From Himantopus leucocephalus (Eukaryota; Chordata; Aves; Charadriiformes; Recurvirostridae): a DNA stretch of 64,000 nt. The stretch lies in contig RSEF01000019.1 of NCBI GenBank assembly GCA_003993805.1, forward strand, positions 3,369,105-3,433,104. The letters run 5' to 3'. Position numbers and translations under genes: made by a program. The notes below the pieces were generated by a model, which worked only from the letters and a program-made list of their open reading frames with translations, was not told the DNA's origin and made no database searches. Below, in pieces: positions 24,850 through 39,800 of the stretch. The first letter of the stretch is position 1. Every line of letters starts with the position of its first letter.

Positions 24850-27800
24850 GTAGCCGGGCTGGGGGCCGGCAGCGGCGGCGGGGAGGGAGGCGATCCGCCG
24901 CGGGGGAGCGGCGGGGAGGGGAGTGGAGGCCGGGCTCTGAGGGGACGGGGCCTGCGGCGGGGGAAGGGGCGCCGGCTCGTGGGAGGGGGCGGGCGGCCGG
25001 CGGGGTGCGTGAGGGAAGGGGAGATTATGGCCCCCCCGCCGCCGCCGCCGCTCTCCTGCCCAGCCGGGAGCTGAGGGAACTAGGCCGAGGGGGGGAGGGG
25101 GAGCCTGCCTGGCGATCGCTGCCAGGGGAGCCGGGGGGAGGGGTGCGAAGGGCCGTCATGGCGGGGGGGAGCGTTTCCTCCGCTGCCCCCGTCCCGTCAG
25201 GGNNNNNNNNNNNNNNNNNNNNNNNNNNNNNNNNNNNNNNNNNNNNNNNNNNNNNNNNNNNNNNNNNNNNNNNNNNNNNNNNNNNNNNNNNNNNNNNNNN
25301 NNNNNNNNNNNNNNNNNNNNNNNNNNNNNNNNNNNNNNNNNNNNNNNNNNNNNNNNNNNNNNNNNNNNNNNNNNNNNNNNNNNNNNNNNNNNNNNNNNNN
25401 NNNNNNNNNNNNNNNNNNNNNNNNNNNNNNNNNNNNNNNNNNNNNNNNNNNNNNNNNNNNNNNNNNNNNNNNNNNNNNNNNNNNNNNNNNNNNNNNNNNN
25501 NNNNNNNNNNNNNNNNNNNNNNNNNNNNNNNNNNNNNNNNNNNNNNNNNNNNNNNNNNNNNNNNNNNNNNNNNNNNNNNNNNNNNNNNNNNNNNNNNNNN
25601 NNNNNNNNNNNNNNNNNNNNNNNNNNNNNNNNNNNNNNNNNNNNNNNNNNNNNNNNNNNNNNNNNNNNNNNNNNNNNNNNNNNNNNNNNNNNNNNNNNNN
25701 NNNNNNNNNNNNNNNNNNNNNNNNNNNNNNNNNNNNNNNNNNNNNNNNNNNNNNNNNGGGGGGGGCACAGCCCGCAGGGAGGGGCGAAGCGGGGGGGGTT
25801 GTCCGCCGGGGGCGGGACGGGGAAGGAGGAGTTGGAGCCTGGGCTGGGAGAGGGGAAGGGCCCGGAGCGCCGGGCCCGCCGCCGAGGCGGGATCGCGGCG
25901 GAGGGGAGCGGGCTGGCGGCTTTGCTGCGGCGTCGCCGCTCGTCGCCGCCCCCTCCCTCCCTTTGTCCCCGGGCGGCCGTGCGGCCGTGCGCGCGGGCCC
26001 TGCCTGGGCCGCCGCCGCCGCCGAGGGGACCTGGCTCGGCCCGGGCGCGCATGCGCGGGGCCGGCCGGGCGGCGGGGCGCACAATGCAGCTCCATGTGTC
26101 GCTGGCTGCCAGATTTTTAAGAGCAAGGAGCCGGCGGCCGGCCCGGTGCGGCGGGGAGCCTGCCGCCGCTCCCTCCCCCACTCGCACGTGTGCCCCCGCG
26201 TCCTCTGCCCGCTGGGTGACTGCGGCCGGGGTAAAGTAATCCCCTCGAGAAAAACGCACGGGTCTGCCTGCCACCTCGGGCGAATCTGATCGCCTTTTTC
26301 GTCCCTTACGTAAAAATTGCTTCATACCCAGATAAGGAAATGTGTGCTAGGTGTACCTAAACTCGGGCAAATACAGTGCTGGCTGAAGTTTGCTGAGTAG
26401 CTGTACAAAGGGACGGGGTCACTGAGTGGCCCAGGAATTCCCGGAGGAGGATTTTGGCCTGAGACTTCAGTAATGTCTTTGAAAGTGTAAGGGTGGAAAG
26501 CAACACCGTTAGCAGTAAGGTGAAGTTGCGTAACCAGGCATAACAAGCTAGATGATGTGTTTGTTGCATCTCCAGCTCTATCTTCTGGTTGATGATAAGT
26601 TTAAGGAGACTTCAATGTATTTAACTATTAGCACAAGATTTTCTTTACCCCTTTAAGGTAACATTCTTTAAAAAATAAATAAATCTTATACATACTGTGG
26701 CTGCACTCCTGAGTGTAAGCACACACCTTTTAATGCCTTAGTAACAACTGCAGTTGTTACTGACATTCAGTGAGGTGTCTGCATGTTTGGATATGCTAAT
26801 AACACTAGGTATAGGCTTACCACAGGAACTCCAGTCTAGATTTGGTGCAAAGCTTCTTTTTCCTATAAATGATCCCTCTAGGGAAGCAATAGTGTAGAAT
26901 AGTTGCTCTCTAACTTGATAAAAATGAGCATTTGGTAACCTAATATAGTTCTTTGGCTGTCTGGAATTTCTCTTTTAACCACCTAATTGTGCTTCATGAA
27001 AGAAAGTGACATGTAGCTGAAGCCTCTTGATAATAAGTATTAGCTGTCAGTGTCTGTTGTGTCTTTTTTTTTTTAATGAGGTCTTAAGACCTTCTGTAAG
27101 CACGGACTGGTTGGGTATATAAGTAGACTGTTAGATTTGGGGGTTAACTTCTGTCTACCTTTCTGCTCGCTCTTTTCTGAAGGCTTTATGTGTAATGGTA
27201 AAACCTGGTAAGCTTTTCCAGTTGCCCCTGTTACTGCTACTGATTCAACTGTACTGACTCAAGTGCAGCTACTATTTGCATGTAACGTGCAACTCTTGTT
27301 GGATTTTTGTCTTTTAAGTAATATTAGTGCCTTTTGGTATCCTTTTACATCTATTAAAAAAGAATTGAAACCATATTAAAAGTGTTTGTGAGTGTGCATA
27401 CCTAAGTGTGTGGTGAGTACTGAAGAAGAGTCTTGAACTCTTCAAAAGTCCTGTCTGGAGTAACTGACCTGAGAAAGAAAATAGTTTCTTCCGTATGTGA
27501 TAACCTAAGCAACATCTGAACTGAGCTGAAACTAGACTCTGACACTGCTTTTTCTGACGGCAGGCTACTTGGAGTCGCAATACAGAGACTGAGCTTCATG
27601 ATGTCTGATCTTCCTTCCCAACTACTGACTGTCTTCTTCCAAGTTTCAGCTGCTCCAATGTGTCCCTTTGTTTACACCCACACTACTTGTTCTACCTCAA
27701 AACAAAAATCAGCATTGTGGTATTCTTTCCCCTGGTGGGGCTTATACTTCAATCCTTTTGCTGCATGCAGCTTTTGCATTATATCAAGTGTGGTGAGTCA

Positions 27801-30800
27801 TTGGGTTGTACTTAGTGGTTTGGTTTTGGAGGACAGCAAACAGGCAGTGGATATGAGTTATGTGATCTAAACTAGTTTAAATTGCTCTAGATCACTCACT
27901 TGTCAAACTAGCATTATTCAAGCACAAGAGATCTGAAATTGGAGCAAGACTTGGGAGCAAGACATCCAGAAATGGAGGGAGGTTGAAGGGGGCATCTGAA
28001 ACCCACGTAATGGTGGAGCAGTTGAGGAATATAGAAATTCTTTAATGGGTGAGACCCTGGATAGCTCTTTTCAATGCCAAGAGGAAAAAAACAATGACAG
28101 GAGGAGAAAGGAATNAAACAATGACGGGAGGAGAAAGGAATGTGAAACAGTAGTTCTCAGAACAGTTACCTATTTTGTCTCCCATATGCTTTGGTTCTTA
28201 ATAAAGGCATTGTGGGGAAAATAAGTGTCTATGGCATGTAGCACTTCAATGAGTTGTTTTGATTCTTGAAGACTTTGTTAAAGTGAAGGTCAACTGGTAA
28301 GTCTTCTTGGTTGTCAGTAAGACTTAAAACGAAGGGCCTTATCAAAACACAGAACGAAACTTGACAACATAATACCAGGTTGTTCCCATAAGTGTATAAA
28401 GACAGACTTCTCCTTTCTCTGGAGCAAGCTGGCTTGTATTGTAACTTGAGCAGGTAACTAGTACCACCACACCATATATACAACATGCTCGTCAACTTAA
28501 GTGGCATGTTCTTGGATGCTGACAATGCTCTAGGAGAAGGGATGTTCAGTGACAGTCACAAAATATAACTTCAAGTTTGATGTGGGTTCATTGTTGTTGT
28601 TCCTTTCCCCAATACTAAGTAGCTTCATTGTGCCTTTGCTAATGAAATATTGAGCTATATCACCAGGGAATTAGTATAGTAGCTGGTTTTATATTGACAT
28701 GTTCTTGCCCCCATTTAGGCCCAAGAACAGCTCAAATTAGGATAGTCAGAACTTCGGGTAGTTCTTATTTGTGGTTTTTCTTTTTTTTTTTTTAAGTGTT
28801 TAAATGAATTACTGAGTGGGCATCTCTGACTACCAAAGCCAGTTAGAGTGCTAGTCTAACTAGCTTGAGCTGAAGGGAGCTTCTCCTCTATGGTTATCTG
28901 TAAAGCTAAATGGCCGCTTCTTTGCAAATTAACTTAATTGTAAGCTCTAGCAGCTTCTGGAAATCTCTGAAAATTCAATAAACATATTTGTTCTTATAGA
29001 TGTTGGTTTTTTGTTTTTGTTGTTTTTTTTTTAAGAGAAAGGCACTTTGTTTTGGATTGGTAATAATGTGAAATAGAAGCCATGACCTGTCCACTTCCTC
29101 TTATGGAAAAACTGAAAGAATGAAGTGCCTCTGAACTTCCAAAAAAAGTCAACAGCAGCTATGTAGATTGCTATAGCACTAGATTAGCAGAGTTCACCCC
29201 CCAAGGGAGGTGGGGGGGAGGATAAACTGTGTTCTCTGTAAAGCCCCAAAACTTCATGGTCTTTGAAAGGAGGCAGGAGACAAGAGTGTAAACCTCCTCT
29301 TCCAGACTCCAGAGTTGTCAAGCCAAAGGGTTTTGCCGATTGAGGCGTTTCTCTGAATGCTTTTATTTCATCTTCCTGCCAAATCCTTGCTGACACAGAG
29401 ACTTGTAAGAGTAGGCAGACTTGTCTAGTTCATCCAGAGAAATCATGTAGGGAGGATGCAGTTAAATCAGTAGCGTACCGTGGAACCAGAAGTGTGAGTC
29501 CTCTTTAACATAAACGTAGATCACTGAAAACAGCCCTTGTTGGCTGAAGTTACATTGTGTTATAAATATTCTCCAACTAAGGATACAAAAAAAACCACCC
29601 CACACTAATATTTTTCTCAAACATGAGAAACATGGCATTATTTCAAATTAAAGTGGATGCAGCTCCTATTTCAAAGTAAAAATGTGTACTTAAAAAATAA
29701 CAAATTGGGAAACTATTAAATACTGAATGTGACAGTTCAACAATTTCAACTTCCTTGTGTGGAAAAAGTCTTGTAGTGTAATGTTGAGCTAGTTGAATTT
29801 CTGGCAACTAGGTAGGATTTACTTTTAAAATATTTGAGTAGTGAATTCTGAGGGACTTATGGAATTAAGCTCACTTTATAGATTGAAGCTGAAATGGCCT
29901 ATCTCTTGTGTGGCTGGTGGTATAAGAAACCATTGTTTTCAGTTTAGTACTGGCTTACAGTGGGTTTGTCTAGAAGATAATCGTTTGAGTGTCACTGATC
30001 TGAAGTATTAAGTTGATACTGGTCTGGCTGTTAGCTTCCTCGGAGAGGTTTGTTTGTATGACCAGTGATATTCTCTATTATCCTGAATAGTTAAGACTCC
30101 AAGGTCTTCCACGTGTCAAACTTAACTGCAGTATCACTTAAAATGCTATAACACCCCCCCCCCACTCCGCCCCGCATTTTTTTAAAAAAGGACTCTCTCA
30201 TATTTTTAGATAACATCAATCTTCATTGCTCTGATGCTTTTTGGGATGCTTAGATACAGCATGTGTGTACCACTCAACCCTCTTGCAGTGTAGCACCCCA
30301 TTATAGCAGATAAGATAATCCTGTTTCTTGTGAGGATGTGTTGACAGAAGCATCAAAGCTACCTTGCTCATGCTGACTTTATAGATAATATCATTGCTAA
30401 AACATGTCTTGTTACAGTGACTACAGTCTGAGCAGTACAAGCAGCCTGAATTTCTGTTGCACTGCAAATAACATAATGGATGTGACTTGGGGCAAACTTT
30501 ACTAGCCACAGATGTTAGTCTTTAAAATGTTCCTCTTGCAAAAATAAGCTGAACTGCCTCCTCAAAGAAAAGAGTATTTATGAAAGCAGTCACAAAAGCA
30601 AAAATTCACAGATGCTGGCAGTTTGGGAAAGTGAGGTTTAGCTAAACCTCGGAATGGAGGGGCTTGGTAAGTCAACCACTTGCTTGAACAGCCTGGAGCA
30701 GTAACAACCTGCTTCATAAGCTTACCCCTCGATGGGGCAGCTGTAGTCACAGCCAGTTGGCTCTGGCTAGGTCAGCTTACTAATCTTTCAGGGAAAGAAC

Positions 30801-33800
30801 CAAGCTTACCAGAAATGAGTTCTTTCCTCCTCTGCTGCCCCCTCCCTTCCCCAGACAAGGCATTGTAAGTATGGGCATACCTGGATCTGGCAGTAAAGTG
30901 ACTTTGCACTGTTCTGTTAGAGAATGGTGGAAAGGGAGAATGCTGCTGGAGATCCTGTGAAATAGGAGCAAATTAATACCTATTGGGAAGATACTTTCAT
31001 TAGAAGTATTCTTGCTTTATTGAAAGAGCTTTAGTGGGATTTGGGTGATTTAACATCTCCAGATAAAATGTCTTGCCCTGTGTGATTGATAGTGATTCCG
31101 GCTTCAGTATTAAAGAGCTATCTGCTGCGGAGATATAAACTATAAGGATTTGTTGATTTGCTATAAATGTCTTTTTTTGGTTTCAGAGAAACTGATCTGG
31201 GATAAATCAAGTTGAGTGAATAGTCCTCAAATAAAACCACATGTTGTAATTATAACTGATTCTGCCTCAACTCTTTTGTATCTCTGATTTGTGTGTGTGT
31301 TTTTTGTTTTTGGGTTTTTTTTTTTGTTAAGTGCAAAGGAAGACTTGGAACAGTACATGCATATTCAACTAAGACAGGATTACTTGGTCCCCTTTGTGGT
31401 TGGTATTGGTACAAGTTGTTTTTTTTATTCCGTCAAAGCCCTATTATAAACAGTTTGAAAGTAAGTGAACTTTGTAGGTAAAACTTGTTTGCCTCAAATA
31501 GGTGCTAAATTTTCTTCTTTTAATGTGTTTAATGCAACCTCCGTTTTGATCTAGATGTTCTTGTTTGCCACCTGTAAGGCTGGGGTTTTTGAGAGCCTTT
31601 AAGCATGTGGGGTATTCTGCAGAAATAAGCTTCAAGTATTAGTATAGAATAAGGTGGAGGCATTAAATAAAGTAAAATACAGCTTTTTTTTTTTCCAGCA
31701 TAAAGATTGGGTTCTAATGAAGTGGAACTGAACTGAAAGGTCGCCGCTGTTCTGAAAGTATGAACTAACCAAATACTAAAATGAGTGTGCAGTTAGGTGC
31801 CTGGAGAAAGAACAGCAGGTGGCTTGGGTGAGGAAGAGGGCATGTGACTCTTGAAACTCTCGCAGTCTTTTTGTCCCAACCTATGGGAACAGAATCTGGG
31901 TAACACTTCACATGCAGGCCTGTGCTATCACCATGTTGCACCTGCTCTGTGCTTGTTTTCAGTGGTGTGTGGATATCTGTCAGTAGACTGGTCTTGGCAA
32001 GATCTTTCACTTACAGAATCTAGTAGGTCTGAGTTTTAGGCCACCCTGCAAGTGTAAGTGTGCATATTTGCTTCTCCTTCCTCCTATCAGGTCCAAGGCA
32101 TATCAGCTGGAACAGAGATCAGATATCCAGACCTTGTAAGAACACTAAGTATAGCAATCTAAATGAAATAGGATTCCATAAAAATAACTGCTCTCCTGGG
32201 CGTGAATGTTAGCAGTGCTTGTACAGGTTTGGACTAATAGTAAAGACTTTGATAGCAACCCTTTATAAAGGTTTTCACATACAGTCTCTCTGTGTGTGAT
32301 TTGTTTGTTAAGGAAAAACTATTTCCATGCAGTCATCGCATTACCTCGTGTGTCAAACTGGCTGGTTTTTTAGTTGCCGTACACTTGGTGCTGATATAAA
32401 AGATGATGCTGTCAGGAGTCACTTAGAGAAATGTCTTAAAACAATTCTGAATAACAATTTAGTTCAAATTAGGATATGCAAACCTGTTATTCATATTATA
32501 AGCAAGAGAGAAGACAAGCTGGAAAAGTGTCCTTGACTTGCACAACAGCTTATGCATGTGATGAAGAAAGCTTCTGATGAACTCTTCAGATGTTGACATC
32601 TCCCTATGGCATAGTCTTGTGATACCGACTTTCTAGTGGATTTCCTAGAATCGTGTTCTATTCTTGTATGTAAACCACATATATCCCAGAGCTATTAGCT
32701 CTGTTCAACAGTGCTGTTTCATGACTGATGTGTATATGGCTGCTCAGAAGATACTTGGATGGATTTTTTTTTTTTTTAGCTTTAGTCTGGTAATTTGCAA
32801 ACAGCTGTTAAGCTAATTAACTTTTCCTGTTGTCTATGCTAAACTCAACTACAGAAATACGACTGGCGCCTAGGATGGGACTTGTCTTGCCAAATTCTAC
32901 CAATTGTATGCAGTAGACATCTGAAGCTCTGTAGGCTCCTTTGTAGGTGAGAGAAATAAGTACATGTAGAGTGTGATTCATCTGACCTGTTTTTGACATC
33001 TGCTTTGGGATGAGATAATCGTGGAGTCTCAGGAACTACTTCTCCTGATAAGATCTCTATGGAATGATGCTGAGGGTGACCATCTCCAATACAGGCAGAT
33101 GCATGGGCCCGCCTAATACTTGTCTGACTCTCTTAAGAGTGGAAACATGCATTGGACACTGAGGACAAAATGAAGGTGGTGTTTCTGTTATACTGAGTGT
33201 AATAGATGAATGGCCCTGTGCTGCAGTTGATTTTTGGTTTTTATGGGCAAACCACTGAATGTTTCCTGATGGGATACTTGCTTCTTTACAGGTGTGGACT
33301 TCAGAATCAGGGTTCTTCAATCTTTTTGACTATCCTTGTTCTTCCCTTCCTCATACCGCTTCCCCCCACACACACCCCACCCCCCCAAAATTCAGACCTT
33401 ACTAGAAACTATTTTTTTAACAGACCTGTTCAACTGCCGTTTTAACCTTGGTGATGTAACTGTGTTAGATTCTGATGGGATGGGATACACAGCATGCTTC
33501 AAGGAGTCTAGCCAAAGAGGGCTCTTCAGGAAACAGCTTATCTCAATTTCTACCAAAAATAAATGATTTATATTAATTTGAACATATGTTCTAAACTTAC
33601 TGCTGAGAATCTTAATTCTGGAAGAGTAAGTACTTCAAAACTTTAAACAATGCTATAGAATTCAAAGGTTATCATCAGTATATTTTGTATTTCCAGTGTT
33701 CCGTGGAAGCTAATTTGGACAGGAAAGTAACTGGAACACCACCTTCATCTTGAGAGAAGAGACTTGTGGGCTTAGTAGGCATACTGTGCTCTGCAGTTAC

Positions 33801-36800
33801 TTAAGTTGCCAAGTTGCAGACACTTGCTTAATGGCAAACACATCAGGGGGAGGGGGAAAGAGACCTTCCTTCTGTGTATGGTAAGTGTGGGATGTTGGAA
33901 AGGAAATGGTTTGAATGTGCGTATGCAGAAGGCTTCTATGTATGAAGAGTGCTACAGAAAGAAAATGTCTCAAAATAGGTCATCTCTATTCTTGCCTGTC
34001 TTCATGAGTCTTGGGTAAAATGGTGCATGGGAATAGATCATGGGCTGAGTAAACTGGTTGCCAGGTCACATCAGTAGCTGGATATCTGTGGTCTAATTGA
34101 GACTGTGTGAGAGCTGGTTTTATGACCTAGAAGTTGAGATCAGTGTCTAAAGGAGCATTGACAATGTCTGTCAGTGGCCCCCTCCATGGACAGCACGGGG
34201 GACTTCTTAAGAACCAAGACAGTACCAAAGACCTGCAAGCTTCTGGTTAGTGTGTCAAGAGTCAGTTTTCAACTAAATAGCTAACCTGAACTTTTCAATT
34301 GTCTGTCTTCAGGTATGCTACAGCTCATGTGAACATGGAGTTACGGAACATGTACAATCAAGAAACTCTGTTCTTAGTTTATGTCTAGAATAACATGACA
34401 CCTTACTCGTAAAATAATTCCAGTCTCTATCTAGTCAAGTTTCTTTCTACTATAACTGTAATCCACAGATCTATAGTGGCAGTTATAGAAGTGTCTGCCT
34501 CTTTGCTTTGGGCCTGTGCTGCTGTCCTCTTTTTGGCAGAGCTGAGCTGTGGCCCTAGCTAGGAAGTTGATCAGGAGTAAAAATAAAAAATGAATAAAAA
34601 ACCCCCAGCCTTGTCCTCCATCCTTCCAAAACCTGCTTCACTTTGCAAATCCTTGGAAGGCTCTACAGGTATAGCTGAGGAGATGGCAAGCGAAGCGTGT
34701 TGGTGCAGCAGTGCCTGAAGCTGTGTAACACTGCACTGAGATGACTTCTGTGAGCAACTTGCCTGTTAATTCTAACTATACAACCCTCCCTATAAATTCT
34801 CTCAACTGAGGAGAATTAGATTTGTAGAAGTCTGTGGTGCTGCCCTTATCAACGGGGGGGTGACGCATGGAGCACTGGAAATTAGTTAGTTGCCAGGCTC
34901 TTCTTAAGACAGGTTTGTCTTTACTGCTTTCAGACTCACTCCAAAATAATTACGATGTCCTTCTGAGACTAAAACTGTTCTGTCTTAATTGTTATCTTAT
35001 TTGTCACTGCCAAAGTGGCTACCAGGAGCGTGTGCATATCTTGTGCTACGTTTTTGTCTGAACTTCTTGGATGAGCTTGTGGAGCAAGACAGAACATGAT
35101 GAGAGTGGATAATATGGAGAGTTCTGGGAATACATCTGTGCAAGGAGATCATGTTACTTTATCGTTATCTCAGCCCTAATCTTCTGGAATCAGAGACTTA
35201 CAGCTGGGTATGCAGGCAGAAGGGAAAGTCTTGGAAATCACAAATGACCTCAGTTAAGTCACAGCTTATGGACAGCTTCCTTATGGAAGTCACAGCTTGG
35301 GGTATGAAGAAGAGTCTAGAACAAGGATTTTCAGTCTGTACAGTTGTTAGAAGCTCCTGGACTAGTGCTGAGACTCCCAAAAAGCAACCAAGAAAAAAAC
35401 AAGCCTAATGTGTAGCAAATATAAAGCTCTGATATAACCTGCTTGTTCTGGGAACTGTGTGTAAGTCAGCTGGATGATTTCTCCAGAAGCCTCAGTTAAG
35501 ACTTGGGCTGTCTGGTCTCTGTTTTTGTGCCGGACTCTGTCCACTGGCTGCACAAAACTCAACCACTGTGTAACTTACTGAAGAGGCTGCTATTAAAAAT
35601 AATGTGGAAGCTTATATTTTTGAAAGCTTTGTACCGTAATGTAGCTTAAAATACTCTGAAGTGTTCATATGCAGTGGCTGGTTGGGTGAAACGTCAAGCT
35701 GAAAAGTTTAGATGCCGTACATAGCTGCTGCATGTAGCCATGGGGCTCTTTCTGCTTAGTCATTTTTGTTGACGCCGTTTTGCGTTTGGATTGGTGAAAA
35801 TCTCTTGGCTTACATAAAGGCAGTTTTACTGAGTGTGGGAACATCAGTAGCTTGGTGTCAACTAAACACTGAAACTGGAAGCACAGCTTATGGTACTGTG
35901 TTGGCTCAAGTTTAAGGCAATGGTAACTTAGTTCTGCTTTAGTAAGAGCTAAACTGCTAAAGGAGCAATGGGTTGTGTTGGCAGATCATGTGGGGGACTA
36001 GGCGTTGGACATTAAAGTCTGTTCTGGACTTAATTCTGTTGAATTATGGGCCTGTAGTCCTCACCTCCCAAATCAGGTCTTGATTCAGGACTAGGGTTAA
36101 AGGGACTGAATGCCTAATTTATAAGCAGCCACAGGATTCTTTCCCCAGTATGTTGCTGCTTGGCAGCTGTCCAGGCTTGTGCTGCTTTGGCTGTCAGCTG
36201 CTGCTTGAGCTGTGAAGGACTCTACCTGAAACTGCTTCTAGAGTGAATGTAAGAATTTATTATTTTTTTCTCTGGGAAGAAAAATTTCTATTATATTAAA
36301 CTATGAGAAATGCAGAAAATGTTGGCCGAAATACTAAACTGTGTGTAATATACAGTAGCATGTAAATTTCACTTATTTAGGCATTGACATGGTGGAATTG
36401 TGCTAACATACTCATTTACGTTTAAAAAGTACAGGATATCTTTAGCTAAACAAGAAATCTCAAAGGAAAACTAAGTGCTGAAAAAATAATGTGGAGGGAT
36501 TTGGTTCTTCTTAGGTGCCTGACTTCTCTGCTTTTGCAGGACTTGTAGACTAGCTCTGTAACAGGGCTTTGTAGAGGACCTACACGAAGGGCCTGTTCCC
36601 TCTCCCTGGCAGGGGGAGGGAATTGAATCCTTTGCCTTATGAAGCATTCTCACCTTCCCTGTGTTTGTCTAGGAAAACTCTTGTTCAGGCTGCAAGTAGT
36701 TAACTGCTGTAGTTGGTAGGAAATGACAGACGCAGAGAACAGGTGTCTCATTTTCTTGAGTGCAGTGTCAGTGTCACCAGAGGCTCCGGCTGGTGGGCAC

Positions 36801-39800
36801 AAGTCCCTCTGCCTAGCAGCTGACTCCTCTGACTGTGAGCGTAGTGCATGCACGCTCCTTTCTTGCCGTAGTGGCACCGCTATTCATTTGGGGTTTTGGT
36901 GCATGGATTTCACTAGTGTGTGAGTCTCAACTCACAAAGAGATTGGTGGTACTACTAGTTAACTCTTCTGATGTGCAGCATTGGCTACATATCCAGGAGG
37001 GGGAAGAACAAAACCAAACAAACCCTAGCCTTCGGCATTTGCAAATTTTAATGAGTAGCAGCTCTCAGCTATCCATGGTACAGCAGCCAAGGATGATGTT
37101 TTTTGTGTCCCAGTGCAAAACTTTCCTGAGATTTCCTTTTTTGTCTGCCAACCAGCCATTAGTTGATGTTCAGTTTAGCATAAATAATCTGGATGGAAAA
37201 GCTCATTTTAACTTGCCTATGGTAGTTTGACATACCTCTAGTGGAGAAGGTGCCTGAGCTAATGTCCATTGTTTTACCTCAAAGTATTTGTGCAAGCAGT
37301 AGCTGTTTGAACTATGCTTCAGTATTGCTGCTGTGGAAGGAAAATGAGAACCTTTTACAAGCAGAGACCGATGCCACCTCTTGTAAAAGAAATAACATCA
37401 TAATTTGCTTTATAGGCAGCATCCACTAAGCAAATTTCTGTAACTGAAGATTTTTGTCAATGGCTGTGCCCTTCATACAGTTTACAGACTTTCTGCGTTA
37501 CAAGAGTTGGCATCCAGCAGTCTTATTCGTTCTTCTAAGATCTCTTGCAATATAGTGCTGCGAGGCCTTAGGTAGGAGTCAGAGTGTAAGAGCAAGCTTT
37601 CATTGGGAACAAGTACTTGAAAAATGTTTCAAAGGACATAAGGATAAAAAAATTTTTTAGGGTGAGGCAGCTGTAAAAAGAAATGGAAATAGCACAAATC
37701 AAGAAATAGAAAATGTGTATGTTAGACTCGAAAATAGTGTGGCATATTTAAATAGAAAAGCATGCTGAATTTTCAGGAGTCTTAACTTCTAGCGGTCTTG
37801 TTCAGTCTTATCACTCAGAAGTGGTTACTAGCAAACAATAAGAAAGCTAAATGGGAGCAGCTCGAGTTATAGCAGTTTACACAGAACTTGACATAAACTG
37901 TTTTCTGCCCATGGAAATGCAGAAATGAGGGAACTTGTGGTTTTTTTGAGGCTTAAATTCAGGTTTGACAGTGTTAGGATGGGATACTCAAACCTAGTAT
38001 TTGCACTCTTTTTGTTGACTTCTGTCGTTATGCTGGATATTCTTTATTACGATACTAACATAATATCCAAAAGAATGACTTAAGTGTCCTGAACAGAGGT
38101 GGCTTTTTTGCACAAGCAATAGGCAATTTTTTTTTCATAAAATCCTGCATGAAAAAGCAGGTTACATTCAACTACTAATGTGGTGGAACTTTTAACGTCT
38201 GATACTGGAGAAACGTCTGTAGTAGGGAGGTACTAAGGGTAAGTAAGTGTCTCACTTCATGTGAGACACTACCCTAGTCTCTCTGGCCCTTTCACCTAAA
38301 ATTAAATAGAGCTGTTACTCAAACTCATGCAGCTGTTTCCCCAAGGTCTTACAGATGCCAGAGGGTGAAAACTGGTCTGCTTACTGGAGGTGTGGCCATG
38401 CTGTAGACTTCTGGTTTTTGAAGCTTGCATCTTGGTTAAGTAGCCTGTGATAATACCTTTTGTTTCAGGCATTGTCTTGAGAAAACATGATTTGGTTCAA
38501 TACCTAAGTCTATGTCCTGCAACTTTGAGAGTGAGTGGTTGACCTCATCTGTTGACTAAACTCCTGCTGAGTAGCTTCTAAGAAAAGCCCTTCCAATATA
38601 TTTCTTGGGATTTTAACATTGAGTCATCTCTGTGGATAAATTTGACTCTGAATTACCAATGGCCAAACAAAGTCGGTATTCCTGCTGTCTACCTCTTCAG
38701 GACCTTGGTCCTTCATGTGAGCTGAGCACTTTCTTTTCCCCATGTGGACTTGGACTGTTCTGTGTAGGGCCTGAATTGGGGTTTTTTTGCATTTTTTTAA
38801 CCGTGCTTTAAATAGTTAAGAACTTAACTGGCAAAGAGTGACTGCAAGCTTATAGGCAGATCAGTTTGGACTTAATGGTAGCCTTTTCTCCATAAAGGTA
38901 TAAGATTCTCACTTGAAGTTCTTCTGCATGTACCTGAGGGCATTAAAAGGACCTCTGAAGTCTGTAATGCCTAGAAATCAAGACAGAATACAGCTACTGG
39001 GTTTACAAAGAAGGAACGTGTAGTCTGAGTGTAATGTGGAATATAATAGAGGGCTGTATAATGCCTGACAGGATTTAAAGTAAGTGCAGTAGTAATTGTA
39101 AAACAAAACAAAAAATCCCTAACTTAATCTGGAAATTACTGACCAGTTGAAGGAATAACATTTTCTCCCCTTCCCCTATCCTAAATACCCAAGGTCCATC
39201 AGGACTTTGTATGTACTGTTGGAAATGCTGGATTGAGAATTGCAAGTTGGCATCAATATGGCATTTAAGTTAGTTTTTGACCCAAAGCTATTGGTTGAAT
39301 TGTAGGCAGAACTCATTTGAGGTGTTTATTTTCAAATCTTATGATTTTTCCTGGAGCAGGCTGCAAACAAACGCAGTGGAGTCTACATCTAGGTATGACT
39401 TCTGCATAGCTATTTCCAGATAAGCCTTCTGTCTGGCAGTAACTATGTGAATTAGCCTATAAATGTAGAATCCTAGTGGATAAAACTGTGAAACAAAAGA
39501 AAAAATAACTCCCCCCAAAACCTAAACAGCATAACAGCTTACCTTCTATGCTCTCCTCTGGTAGTTCAGAATGTAGTAAATCATTATCTCCAGAATGCAC
39601 TGAACATAGGTCTCAAATGTTTTCAGATTCTGAAAAAAATCATAAGAGAAGTAGGATGTTAGTTTCAAATGAAAACGTAGTGTGACTTTGTTCTTCTGTT
39701 AAAGTCTATCTTTAACTCTAGAAAGTGTTATTTTAATAACACCTCAGGGTTCTTAAAAAAAGCCATACTGCTTTATATGAGTAGAAAATCTGTTTTCTGA

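Larger units (their letters stand above)
24380..26240 (+). promoter_or_regulatory. UBE2G1: UBE2G1 CpG island and promoter region
   Basis: Strongly GC- and CpG-rich from about 24.4 kb, running through coding exon 1 and into intron 1, with a 555-bp gap in the middle. There is no TATA box close to the gene. Two YY1-type elements and NRF1-like GCGC[A/C]TGCGC sites fit a broad housekeeping promoter. The exact start sites cannot be read from sequence. Confidence 0.88.

Noticed and set aside
24850..26325. Long open frames on both strands across the CpG island, up to 583 codons
   Set aside because: They owe their length to the N gap and to GC richness. Apart from the UBE2G1 exon 1 codons, they resemble no protein.
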